Source: Corynebacterium sp. HMSC078H07
Lineage (GTDB): Bacteria; Actinomycetota; Actinomycetes; Mycobacteriales; Mycobacteriaceae
Length of the DNA: 51,918 bases
Direction: 5' to 3'
Assembly: GCF_001812805.1 (NCBI RefSeq)
Contig: NZ_KV810470.1
Location: 219,314 to 271,231 of the forward strand
Under the pieces are notes generated by a model. That model was not told the origin of the DNA. It worked only from the letters and a program-made list of their open reading frames with translations, and did not search any database. Position 1 is the first letter of the stretch; each line of letters starts with the position of its first letter. The position numbers were made by a program, and so were the translations under genes. Below are positions 41,959 through 49,982 of the stretch, piece by piece.

Positions 41959-43032
41959 CTAGTTTTTCACCTTAGGGCCAAGAGAATACAAGCCGTTCGC
42001 CTTGTTCTGGTTCTTGACTAGCAGCTTGTTCTTCACGAGCTCGGGTAGTTTGCGGGCACTCAGCGTACGAGCAGATGCTCCAGCGGACCCAGCAATATCT
42101 TCAGCAACCGCCTTAGCCGTGGTAGCCCTCGAACCAGCGGCAAGCCGCGCTATGCGAAGGTTATTGTCCATCGTATCAGCATCACGAGCTTGCTTCTTTT
42201 GTTCTGGCTCTGGTTCAGTGTCCTGAACAATAACGCCGGGGTCCACAATCCTGAATCGACGCTCTATGCCGCCACCGTAACGAGACGATGAACGAAGAGT
42301 ACGAACCGAATCATCGAACTTGTTGTTGGAGCCTTTGAAAATCTCTACCTCGGTACGAGTGAACTGAGTCGCCGCACTGTTGCCCATAGGACGGTGCGAC
42401 TGCTTACCCTCGTAAGCAGAGGTAGACGAATGGGCCACAACCACAGTAGGCAGTTCGAAACCGGCGACTGATTCTTGCCAGAACTTGAGCCACGGCAAAC
42501 GCTCAATCTCGTTGCCGTCGAGTGTTCCTGTAGCGTGGTCGATTACAACTAAGCCAACGCCTTCGGCACGTGCGTACTCTTGAAGAAGCATCCAGGTATC
42601 CGAGTCTGGAACCTCTCCGTTGCAAGCGAAATACTTAACACCGCTGGTGATGCCGAGTTGGTCCAAGCGCTCTTTGTATTCGAGTTCTCCGTTAGCATCT
42701 GCACACACCACCAATGGCTTAAGCCCGTGCCTTAGCGGGGTAACACCGAGGAATTCCCGGCCATCAACAAGGCTGGCAATCAACGCCGCCATCGTCATGG
42801 TCTTACCCACGCTGGACTGTCCATAGACCAGGGTGTTGGTTGTGCACACGACACCGGGCAGTAGCCATTTATCCTCTTCGCTCACCTCTTTAACATCGGC
42901 ATGGTCAACGATGCCCAGAATCTCAGCGAGATTGGTCGCTGTGTCCTGCTGTGCAATCAAACGGCGGGTATCTTCTTCGGTAATAAAATCCACTAGTGCG
43001 GTAATCCTTCCTTCTAGGCTACGGTCTTCCAT
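41959..43032 (-). CDS. RecA-fold replicative ATPase (RepA/AAA_25 type)
   Basis: A 357-residue protein. Walker A is GQSSVGKT (residues 71-78) and Walker B is LVVID with His next (161-166, followed by HATGTLDG). These fit hexameric helicase-like ATPases of plasmid RepA and phage-island type. The C-terminal 70 residues form a winged-helix-like region (ATTAKAVAEDIAGSAGASARTLSARKLPELVKNKLLV). Start ATG at 43032 overlaps the upstream gene end by 19 bases, so translation is coupled. Beside it lie the iteron-like cluster and hairpin array, consistent with replication of the excised element. Confidence 0.75.
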   Translation of the reverse strand: MEDRSLEGRITALVDFITEEDTRRLIAQQDTATNLAEILGIVDHADVKEVSEEDKWLLPGVVCTTNTLVYGQSSVGKTMTMAALIASLVDGREFLGVTPLRHGLKPLVVCADANGELEYKERLDQLGITSGVKYFACNGEVPDSDTWMLLQEYARAEGVGLVVIDHATGTLDGNEIERLPWLKFWQESVAGFELPTVVVAHSSTSAYEGKQSHRPMGNSAATQFTRTEVEIFKGSNNKFDDSVRTLRSSSRYGGGIERRFRIVDPGVIVQDTEPEPEQKKQARDADTMDNNLRIARLAAGSRATTAKAVAEDIAGSAGASARTLSARKLPELVKNKLLVKNQNKANGLYSLGPKVKN

Positions 43033-43175
43033 GCTCCGGTAAGCAACTGAATCTGCTCCCCGAGGTCTTCTACATCCTCTGCATCGAGGTACAGCTTTAT
43101 GCTCGTTCCTGGTTTCGAGAGGATATAGGTCTCGCTCGAAATCTGCCTAAGCTCAGGTCGTCGCACAGGGTGCAT
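43014..43175 (-). CDS. Small phage-type protein, 53 residues
   Basis: The ATG at 43175 has AAGGAG 6 bases upstream, so I prefer it to the upstream in-frame ATG at 43208. The product reads MHPVRRPELRQISSETYILS, then KPGTSIKLYLDAEDVEDLGEQIQLLTGAWKTVA. The C-terminal LYL..EDVEDLGEQIQLL helix resembles the end of the neighbour at 43336-43545, so the two may be related. Function unknown; small proteins here could be replication regulators or excisionase-like. Confidence 0.5.
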   Translation of the reverse strand: MHPVRRPELRQISSETYILSKPGTSIKLYLDAEDVEDLGEQIQLLTGAWKTVA

Positions 43176-43335
43176 TATCTTCTCCTTTTCATCTCCTCTA
43201 ACTGGCATTATCCAGCTGGACTTGCGTTTAACTTCGTTGTTGCGGTAAGCTACTCAGCAAGTAGTAGGCTATCCAGACAACCGCTAAGATGTTCGATTCT
43301 ACTCTCGTTCGAACAAATTGTCAAATCCTGCGGCG

Positions 43336-43545
43336 CTAATCAAACACCAGGTCTTGCAACTGGTCAGCGAGGGCAATGGCCTGCCTCTGATTCCAGATAA
43401 GCCTGAGCCGTGGAAACGATGACATCGAGACGCGGTACAGTCCCGAGCCGTCGGTAGTCTGAATCTTCTTAGCCCTAGGAAGTGCCTCGTACTTCCCTAT
43501 ATCGGTTACTCCTTCCCGTAGGTTAAATAGGCCTTCTAGCCCCAT
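43336..43545 (-). CDS. Small phage-type protein, up to 69 residues
   Basis: The frame ends in RLRLIWNQRQAIALADQLQDLVFD, similar in pattern to the end of the small gene at 43014-43175 (DLGEQIQLL). The ribosome site is not clear; GGAAGGAG occurs inside the frame without a normal start codon after it, so the true start is uncertain. Unknown function. It is probably part of the same minus-strand unit as the ATPase. Confidence 0.4.
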   Translation of the reverse strand: MGLEGLFNLREGVTDIGKYEALPRAKKIQTTDGSGLYRVSMSSFPRLRLIWNQRQAIALADQLQDLVFD

Positions 43546-43569
43546 GAGCAGAGCTCAGGGAGCGTGAAC

Positions 43570-43595
43570 GAGACCCCAATCTTTGATTGAGTCTC
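43570..43595 (+). terminator. Hairpin with T-run between two small gene groups
   Basis: GAGAC..AATC pairs with GATT..GTCTC around TTT and TATTTT follows on the plus strand. It may be a plus-strand or bidirectional terminator; minus-strand genes lie on both sides. Confidence 0.5.
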
Positions 43596-43716
43596 TATTT
43601 TCGCTTGTAACGCGATGAACAACCCTCTCGGGTGCCATACCCCTCGAAACGATTTTAAATCGCTAATACGGCCGTACAGCCGAATCATCAACTCTGTGAC
43701 CAGGGGTTATGTATCG

Positions 43717-44025
43717 CTATTTATCGTTGGTCCAGTACCTTGAACCGTTCCTCGCACCGTTGGTGCTGAATCGCGCCACGGGCTCCGCTCTGTGGCGCTG
43801 TGGCGCTAACCGCTTCTTGAACCAATCTCCCAGCCCGGTACCGGCTGCATTAGCCGTGCGGCAGATAAAGCCGAAATCACGAGTACCAGCGAGCTTCTCG
43901 ACGTAGTACGCGGTCTCCTCGAACCACTCCTCCCACGGAGCTGAAGCCGGGTAATCGTTGGAGTCGATGTGCTCTGCTACATCCTCGGGTGACGTGAGCA
44001 CACGGCGGCGTTTACGAATCGTCAT
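43717..44025 (-). CDS. Unknown phage-type protein of 102 residues
   Basis: A basic, soluble protein, MTIRKRRRVLTSPEDVAEHIDSNDYP, then WEEWFEETAYYVEKLAGTRDFGFICRTANAAGTGLGDWFKKRLAPQRHR. It starts 3 bases after the terminase small subunit stop and is therefore cotranscribed with it. No family recognised. An N-terminal poly-basic start suggests DNA contact. It could be a packaging partner. Confidence 0.5.
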   Translation of the reverse strand: MTIRKRRRVLTSPEDVAEHIDSNDYPASAPWEEWFEETAYYVEKLAGTRDFGFICRTANAAGTGLGDWFKKRLAPQRHRAEPVARFSTNGARNGSRYWTNDK

Positions 44026-44028
44026 CTC

Positions 44029-44394
44029 CTAGCTCCTCGCTCCCCACCTCGCACGAGCTGCGGTCCTGCCAGCCCTCGAACGGCGTTGAGCTCTTTCGAG
44101 CTGCTCCTCCTCCGTCTCTGGGAGGCCTAAGCTTTTCAGGAGCTTGTCCAACAGCGACGTTTGTGAACGAGCTTCAGCCACGAGGGGGTTCACCACGGCT
44201 TGCCCCATGCTTCCCTTCGCGAGAAGAGACTGAGTAGAAGCTTCAGCCTCCAGAGCGGCGATGGTATCGGCGGTGCGAGCGGCACGCTCCAGCAGCGCGA
44301 CCTTTCCCGGTTCGTCCTGGAACGAGAAAACGTCGGTAATACTCTCCCACAGCTCCAGCCCAGCCGGGCCTAGGTGGTCGGGTTGTTGAATCAT
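44029..44394 (-). CDS. P27-family phage terminase small subunit
   Basis: A 121-residue protein. HLGPAGLELWESITDVFSFQDEPGKVALLERAARTADTIAALEAEASTQSLLAKGSMGQAVVNPLVAEARSQTSLLDKLLKSLGLPE is the usual pattern of P27-like small terminases: G-x-x-L-W at the start, a helical central domain, N-P-L-V/L and L-x-x-L-L-K-x-L-G-L-P near the end. The ATG at 44394 has AAAGGA 7 bases upstream. Small terminase recognises packaging DNA. It lacks a large-terminase partner in the element, a hallmark of satellites that redirect helper-phage packaging. Confidence 0.8.
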   Translation of the reverse strand: MIQQPDHLGPAGLELWESITDVFSFQDEPGKVALLERAARTADTIAALEAEASTQSLLAKGSMGQAVVNPLVAEARSQTSLLDKLLKSLGLPETEEEQLERAQRRSRAGRTAARARWGARS

Positions 44395-44722
44395 AAGCAA
44401 TTCCTTTCGTTTAAGTGCGATAAGCACCATCAAACATGGTTCGTGGCGCGAATAGTTAAAATTAGAGAAGAATAATCGCATAGAGGCTGGCAGCTGGAAT
44501 ACCCTGCGGTCGTCTCGGGTGCGGGTAGGGCATACCCCCAGGATGTTTGTGCAGGTCAGGGGGCATTGTCGAGCTCAGAGACACTAGGCCGTGCTGGCTG
44601 GTCGAATAAGCATAGAGGTGCCACCGGCGTGAACGATGGCTGTTGTTGATACAAACTACAACGACGGCGCTACCAACGACTGAGACGAACGCCCTCCCAC
44701 TCAGAGAGGGCGAAACCTGCCT
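44395..44722. other. Gene-free stretch with repeated GGGT...TACCC motifs and a terminator
   Basis: About 330 bases without a convincing gene. It contains TCTCGGGTGC (44513-44522) followed by CATACCCCC (44531-44539); a similar TCTCGGGTGCCATACCCC is at 43626-43643, on the other side of the terminase gene. GCATAGAGG occurs twice. The hairpin CGCCCTC/GAGGGCG (44690-44712) can terminate the unknown gene ending at 44723. A packaging or origin function is possible. Confidence 0.4.
44690..44712 (-). terminator. Hairpin after the 245-residue unknown gene
   Basis: CGCCCTC and GAGGGCG arms (7 bp), 9-nt loop, beyond the stop at 44723 on the minus strand. There is little T after the stem. Confidence 0.5.
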
Positions 44723-45460
44723 CTAATACCCGAGATTTGCCCTAAGCACGCGGTGCGCCTCGTCGGACATGCTCTGTCGATCCGCCTCGACCTCCTCTGC
44801 CTCATGCCGGGCGGCGGTAGGACTGGATAGGCGTAGGCTCGCTCCTTCCCGTAGGGCACGTGCCACTACTGGCAGAGTCCTATCCCATGCTGGGTTGCCG
44901 GTGGTAGCATCCTCCAGCTGAAGCACCATTAGCCCACCAACAGTTTCCGGGCTAACAATCGTGTGAAACTTCGACCAAGCTCCTAAGCCCTGACCAGGTA
45001 ATTCCTTCAGCTCCAGTGCCCAATGCATCCAATACGAGAGCGTCCCCGCTGCCTCAACAACCTTGTCGTACGCCTCCCGCTCTTCCGGGGAGAATCCCAG
45101 GGCTTGGTCTGCCGTGAACGGCGTAGAAGGCAACTCGTAAATGTTGGACTCATAGATATGAGCTGCCTTATCAAAGCTCTGAAAAGCTTGGTCAAGATAC
45201 GAATCAAGATTGCTTTGAATCTCTCGAAAGAGCTTGGTTTCAATCAAAGAGCGAGCATGATTCACAGCTCGCACTCGCTCATGGCCCGAAACCAGAGCAT
45301 GGCTTACCATATCGTCCAAAGTCTTCTCCAACGTCTTTTCGTTGAAGAGTCCGGTGGTATCGGGAGCAGGAGTATTAATCACCTGCTCCAGTTTCTCTTG
45401 TGCCCCGAGGAGTTGGAGTACTTCCTTTGGATGCTTCAGGTTCCATTCACGAATATTCAT
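44723..45460 (-). CDS. Unknown protein of 245 residues in the element
   Basis: Mostly helical and charged, beginning MNIREWNLKHPKEVLQLLGAQEKLEQV. Central SFDKAAHIYESNIYELPSTPFTADQALGFSPEEREAYDKVV and C-terminal EEVEADRQSMSDEAHRVLRANLGY. No known motif. GAAAGGAATC precedes the start on the minus strand. It stands just after the gene at 45481-45762 in the same direction and is probably in one unit with it. No conserved catalytic pattern is evident. Confidence 0.55.
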   Translation of the reverse strand: MNIREWNLKHPKEVLQLLGAQEKLEQVINTPAPDTTGLFNEKTLEKTLDDMVSHALVSGHERVRAVNHARSLIETKLFREIQSNLDSYLDQAFQSFDKAAHIYESNIYELPSTPFTADQALGFSPEEREAYDKVVEAAGTLSYWMHWALELKELPGQGLGAWSKFHTIVSPETVGGLMVLQLEDATTGNPAWDRTLPVVARALREGASLRLSSPTAARHEAEEVEADRQSMSDEAHRVLRANLGY

Positions 45461-45480
45461 AAAGATTTGATTCCTTTCGA

Positions 45481-45762
45481 TTATCGAATACGGCGGTTAA
45501 TAGTCGCCAAAACAGATTCCAGTAGAGCGTCATTTTGCTTACCCCGGCGTTGAGGGTTGCCCTGCCCTTGTGAAGGGTCCACAGCACGAGAAGTTTCGTA
45601 GCTCCGACAAGCGCCATTAGTTCCATCCGGGGCCTCGACAACAACATCCTGACTAGGCTCGATGCCCTCCAGGGCCTGTGCCAGTGCTACGGCTGGAGAC
45701 TGTCGAAGACTGCCTTCGAGATGGTTCAATAAGCGATGACCATTAAGAGGCACGGGTGTCAT
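45481..45762 (-). CDS. Unknown small protein, 93 residues
   Basis: Start ATG 45762 has AAGGAGG 7 bases upstream, so it is preferred over a longer frame. Sequence starts MTPVPLNGHRLLNHLEGSLRQSPAVALAQALEGIE and ends basic (QRRGKQNDALLESVLATINRRIR). Probably soluble. Not recognised. Twenty bases separate it from the next gene downstream. Confidence 0.5.
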   Translation of the reverse strand: MTPVPLNGHRLLNHLEGSLRQSPAVALAQALEGIEPSQDVVVEAPDGTNGACRSYETSRAVDPSQGQGNPQRRGKQNDALLESVLATINRRIR

Positions 45763-45906
45763 ATAGGTTCCTCCTTCGATAAGTTGCCAGCTCGTTGATT
45801 CAGAACTGGCTGACGAACAGTGTTTGCGGCGACCGAGCAGCAGGCGCGGGTACAGGAAGTGCCCTTTACACTGCATTGATGCGTAGAATCGCGCAGTGAG
45901 TCTGCA

Positions 45907-45987
45907 TCTGGACTTGGTAGCCCGAAGAGGTGAGAAACCCCTTCACCACCGAGCAGGGGTTTTGAAACCGTGGCTACCGAGTTCAGG
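45907..45987 (+). ncRNA. Extended stem-loop with wobble pairs, possible RNA element
   Basis: A 16-bp stem pairs 45907-45922 with 45972-45987. It contains CTTGGTAGCC with GGCTACCGAG and further outward pairs. Three of the pairs are G.T/T.G, allowed only in RNA from the plus strand. The enclosed 49 bases hold AAACCCC/GGGGTTT and alternative GGTGA/TCACC pairings. It stands 120 bases ahead of the plus-strand gene 46108-46920, in a divergent gap. Confidence 0.5.
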
Positions 45988-46107
45988 GCAGGCTCACGGA
46001 TAAGCCAGAATGAGCAGCCAAAGCGACACTGGAGCGGAGGCGAACAGCGAATTCATTTGGCCCGGGCGCTCTGCCCTGCACGAGGAGAATCGTGCAAGGA
46101 TGTCGTT

Positions 46108-46920
46108 ATGAACGTTAATCGGAAAAACAGATACTTTTCCTTAGCCGATAAGAGCGGGCGATCGATTGGCTCGATGTGGTACGCAACCACGGTTTCCAAG
46201 AAGGACACCGGTGACTTTTACATCACAACCTACGCCGGCGATCCAGGACTGAAAGTGGATTATCAACCGATCTACTTTTCACTCCATCTTCCAAAGCAAC
46301 GGCATGCCACCCCCGCATTCTTTCTCCGCATACCAAGGAAAAATGTCCATCGCTCTCGGCTAGAGGTCGCTACCAGTTTCCCGCTAGAAAAGTCGGTGAC
46401 CTTTCCCGCAGAACAGATTGACGAAGAATGCTGGCGCGTCGTGCGGCTAACTTGGTCTTACCGTCTTCAACAAGAAAAGTACGGCTCAATCGCACTTTCT
46501 AGGTATGTTTCCCCGATTCTTGAAGAACCAAACGATGGCTTTGTGCTCCGAGAGGAACTTCCGCCAAACAGCTACTGGAAAATCGACTTCTTCCTATCGA
46601 AGAACACGCCCTACAAGCTGCCGGGCGAAGCGCTGGGCTTAGCCTCTTCCGTGAATGACTACGAAGCAATCACTCATCTGAGGTCAAACTCTCTTGGAGA
46701 GAAATACTTTCTAACGTCTGTGTCTTCGATGTCATCGGGTTTGCGCAGACCGGTCCCAGAGTACTGTCAAGCTCCGGCCTCTTTGAAAGCCGACGCAACC
46801 ATGATTAGCAGAATGGCAATTCACGATTCAGGATTTTACTGGGTCCACGAAACCATTACTTCGAAAAAGTTCAAAGAACAACTGCAGAACAGCCCACGGT
46901 TTAGCTTAGTTACTCGTTAA
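46108..46920 (+). CDS. Unknown protein beside the restriction-modification gene, possible defence cargo
   Basis: A 270-residue protein, the only plus-strand gene in the right part of the element. AAGGA lies 7 bases before the ATG at 46108, and I reject earlier in-frame ATGs for lack of a ribosome site. Start MNVNRKNRYFSLADKSGRSIGSMWYATTVSKKDTGDFYITTYAG; a beta-rich middle follows (DYQPIYFSLHLPKQRHATPAFFLRIPRKN). No membrane helix. Its 3' end overlaps the convergent MmeI-like gene by 15 bases. I recognise no family; linkage to a restriction system makes a defence role plausible but unproven. Confidence 0.55.
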   Translation: MNVNRKNRYFSLADKSGRSIGSMWYATTVSKKDTGDFYITTYAGDPGLKVDYQPIYFSLHLPKQRHATPAFFLRIPRKNVHRSRLEVATSFPLEKSVTFPAEQIDEECWRVVRLTWSYRLQQEKYGSIALSRYVSPILEEPNDGFVLREELPPNSYWKIDFFLSKNTPYKLPGEALGLASSVNDYEAITHLRSNSLGEKYFLTSVSSMSSGLRRPVPEYCQAPASLKADATMISRMAIHDSGFYWVHETITSKKFKEQLQNSPRFSLVTR

Positions 46921-49728
46921 GGCCTCGTAGTTCTGGAAAAGCAACTCTAGGCGCTGCCTCTCGTTGGTGAGCTTGCGCGGGGCATCAAACGCTTTATCTA
47001 CCTCCCTATCCAAGGCATCATGAGCTCGAACCAGGGCCGGGTCCATGCTCAGCGGGGCATAATGTTCAGCCAACGACCTCTCAGGGTGCAACGCACGAGC
47101 AGCGAGAACTTTCTCCCCTGCCTTGATAACCGAGGTCCTTTGCTTCTCTGACAACTCGGGAACTGGAAAATTGTTCCAAACCAGCGTGTTACTGAACCGT
47201 AGGTCACTCTTGATTTTGCCGCCTATAGTGCGTTGCCACGCCATGAACATCGAGGAGGAGATGAGCGAGAACAAAAGCCCGTCCTCGTCCTGAACCTGAA
47301 AATTAGCGTCACCACAGATAACGTCTGAATCGAAACGCTGTACCGTGAAGAACTTACGCGACTCCCCTACATGGCGCGGGATACCGACGTAGCTTGTCTC
47401 TTGATTACGAATCTCGGTAAACAGATGAGGCGTTGCCGCTCGCTCACGGGTTGCTTTCTTTGCACTGGCTTCTCGAAACTCTCTGCACGCCTCGATTCTC
47501 TGCTTAAGCACCTCTGAGCGCTGCACGTCTGCCGGGTCCAGGTCTTCCAACCACAAGCACCACCTATTAAGTCCACGAACAAGCTCACGACTACCGATAA
47601 ACTTTCGCAAATACTTCGAGGCAACCGGGTCTGAAGAAACATAGTCATAGTCCTTGACTTCTACTATGAGATTTCCGCTATCCGTGGGCTGGCTCCCTCG
47701 GACCGCTGCACCAATCATATTGCTTAGCGGCTTCATCCGCTTCTCCACAAGGACGTTAGGGCCGTCTACGAGGTAGGCGTTAATACTAGTAGCCACCGGA
47801 ACAGGCACCGGCTCACCGTTCACTCGAGGATAATCCCAGAGCAGCGGTTTAAACTCTCCTCGTGAGAAGCCCACAATCACGCAATGAACAGCGGCTTTTC
47901 CAGGGGCCTCTGAGTCCCACGAGAACGTGCGATGAGCGAACTTGATTCTCCAGCCTTCTCGAAACAGCGGCCCGAACAGCGCTGGTACAGGTTGGCCCTG
48001 TGTAATCGAGTTGGTGGTGACGTAGGCGAACTGTCCTTTGCGATTCTTTAACAGTTTCATCGCCTGCGCGTGCCATCCGGTTACATAGTCCAGGTAGCCG
48101 TCATAGTCCTTGCCCCATACACGGCGCATGTCCTGAGTCTGTTCTTTGGTCTTTGTGTACTGTCCGATAAAGGGAGGATTACCGAAGACCAGTGTCTCTC
48201 CACGAGGCTTGGGCACAACCAGAGACCAGTCCACAGTCAGCGCGTTAGCGTGATGGATATGAGCGGTAATCGAGATGGGTAACCTCTCAGGGGCTGCACC
48301 GATACGTTGAGCGAGTTCCTGATTACTTTGGTGATCGACCAAAAACATTGCCGTCTCAGCGATACGAGCAGGCCACCAGTTAACCTCCAGGCCGTGGAAC
48401 TGTCCGATGTTTAATTTCTGCTCGAACGAGACATCTAGGGCTAGCTCGTCTAGGGTGCCTTCTCTACGTCGAATCTCAACGATGAGGTCAGTCTCTATCT
48501 TGCGAAGCTCCCGATAGGCCACGATGAGGAAGTTGCCACTGCCACAAGCCGGGTCAAGAAATGCGTAGTCAGCAAGAGAATCTCTGAACTCCCGAAGCTT
48601 CTTAACCGTGGTTGAGCGAGAAGCAATAAGACGTTCTGCCTTCTCCCGTAGCTCTGTCAGAAACAACGGCTCCAGGGTCTTGAGGATATTCTTCTCGCTG
48701 GTGTAATGCTCGCCATCGCTCCTACGAGCTTCTTTGCTCTTCACAAGCTGAAAAAGAGAACCGAAAATAGCCGGGGAAATTTCAGACCAATTAAACCGGC
48801 ACGCCTTGAGCAGGGCATCCCGCATCTCAGCATCGAAATACTGGGTTCTCATAGGTTCAGCGAACACCGCACCGTTCACGTACGGGAACGAGGACATAGA
48901 ATCCGGTACTCGTCCACGACGGTTCTCGGGCGTGTTCAGAATCTCGAACAACGCGTTAAGCTGGGGACCAAGGTTATCGGCGGTGGTGTTCTCTTCGATG
49001 AATCGAGTGAACAAATCCTGCTCCCACAACCCAGCATCGTCACCGAACAGCAGGAACAACAGCCTTGTTAGGTACATCGAGGTCTCGTGTACCCTGAGCT
49101 CCTCGTCATGGTAATTGGTGGGGGCGTTGTCTCCTACAGCCTCGTCAACGTCGTCACCTGCCATAGCAGTAAACAGTTCAGCCATAAGCTGAGAGGCCCT
49201 GATACTAGCCTTCTCCTCTTCCTGTTTCGTCACAGCGTCGTAACCAGCTAGGAACTTCAGCGCGTCAAGGTTATCGGTCACCTCGGATAAGCCAAAGCTA
49301 ATATCGAAACCAGAATCAGCATCTCCTAGACGAACCAGACGAAACTGCTCGAAATTAGAGCAGAGCACGTAGCGCGGCATCTCGAAATCTCTCACTGTGC
49401 CGCCATTGAGATAGTCAAGAGCCTGTTGGTACGCCACCTCTAGGGAAACGCCCGGCTTCTTTGCTTCACCAATCACCACAGAGGGGTAGAACAAGTCGAT
49501 TCTTCCAGCACCACCCGTGGAACCACGACGAGCGTTACGCTCGAACAGGTTCATGCGAGCAGCAGATACCCCGAAACAGCTGAAGAGGTCTATCCAGAAA
49601 CGCTGTGCTGCCTTCTGCTCCTCGCCCGTAAGGCCCTGCTCCTTCCACTGGTCTAATTCTCTGAGCCAGTGAGCTCGAAACGAGTCGAGGCGGCGGTGTA
49701 TTTCATCCCGAGAGATAGCAGCAGACAT
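46906..49728 (-). CDS. MmeI-like type IIL restriction-modification enzyme
   Basis: A 940-residue single-chain enzyme. The N-terminal nuclease motif is D-X9-E-x-K at Asp78, Glu88, Lys90 (GRIDLFYPSVVIGEAKKPG), the same spacing I recall for MmeI. A helical spacer is followed by methyltransferase motif I DPACGSGNFLI (392-402) and motif IV NPPF (517-520), giving N6-adenine methylation. The rest, with the target-recognition region around 600-800, ends in a helical C-terminus. The protein would methylate one strand and cut about 20 bp away. Recognition sequence not predictable. It sits next to the right att site. Confidence 0.85.
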   Translation of the reverse strand: MSAAISRDEIHRRLDSFRAHWLRELDQWKEQGLTGEEQKAAQRFWIDLFSCFGVSAARMNLFERNARRGSTGGAGRIDLFYPSVVIGEAKKPGVSLEVAYQQALDYLNGGTVRDFEMPRYVLCSNFEQFRLVRLGDADSGFDISFGLSEVTDNLDALKFLAGYDAVTKQEEEKASIRASQLMAELFTAMAGDDVDEAVGDNAPTNYHDEELRVHETSMYLTRLLFLLFGDDAGLWEQDLFTRFIEENTTADNLGPQLNALFEILNTPENRRGRVPDSMSSFPYVNGAVFAEPMRTQYFDAEMRDALLKACRFNWSEISPAIFGSLFQLVKSKEARRSDGEHYTSEKNILKTLEPLFLTELREKAERLIASRSTTVKKLREFRDSLADYAFLDPACGSGNFLIVAYRELRKIETDLIVEIRRREGTLDELALDVSFEQKLNIGQFHGLEVNWWPARIAETAMFLVDHQSNQELAQRIGAAPERLPISITAHIHHANALTVDWSLVVPKPRGETLVFGNPPFIGQYTKTKEQTQDMRRVWGKDYDGYLDYVTGWHAQAMKLLKNRKGQFAYVTTNSITQGQPVPALFGPLFREGWRIKFAHRTFSWDSEAPGKAAVHCVIVGFSRGEFKPLLWDYPRVNGEPVPVPVATSINAYLVDGPNVLVEKRMKPLSNMIGAAVRGSQPTDSGNLIVEVKDYDYVSSDPVASKYLRKFIGSRELVRGLNRWCLWLEDLDPADVQRSEVLKQRIEACREFREASAKKATRERAATPHLFTEIRNQETSYVGIPRHVGESRKFFTVQRFDSDVICGDANFQVQDEDGLLFSLISSSMFMAWQRTIGGKIKSDLRFSNTLVWNNFPVPELSEKQRTSVIKAGEKVLAARALHPERSLAEHYAPLSMDPALVRAHDALDREVDKAFDAPRKLTNERQRLELLFQNYEALTSN

Positions 49729-49902
49729 ACCACGAGACTACCGGGCGGGTGATTAGACGCTGGGTCTAACACTCGGTAGCAAGAACAAACACAAATGTGT
49801 TCGATACGCCTTCGAGGCCGCTTGACGAATCTCTCAACATCGAAATACTCGGGTGCAATTGGCCCACTCACACCGCTGTAATCACCGAACCTCCGGGTTG
49901 TG

Positions 49903-49920
49903 TGGGCAATTATTGGGCAC
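49903..49920 (+). promoter_or_regulatory. Candidate integrase arm site, right end
   Basis: TGGGCA at 49903 and TGGGCAC at 49914, an 11-bp period as in the left pair. It lies about 65 bases before the right attachment repeat. Confidence 0.5.
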
Positions 49921-49982
49921 GGTATGGTGTAAAATCCGTTTCCAGAACAGTCGATAATGTGTTGAGCTGGTGATTCTTACTC

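Noticed and set aside
41643..41975. Possible gene on the plus strand over the hairpin array and repeats
   Set aside because: It runs through the palindromic stems and GTGCAC repeats, has no ribosome site and Cys/Arg/Ser-rich nonsense composition.
45763..46920. Retron or type III toxin-antitoxin system
   Set aside because: No reverse transcriptase motif, and no tandem RNA repeats before the gene; the structured stem alone is not enough.
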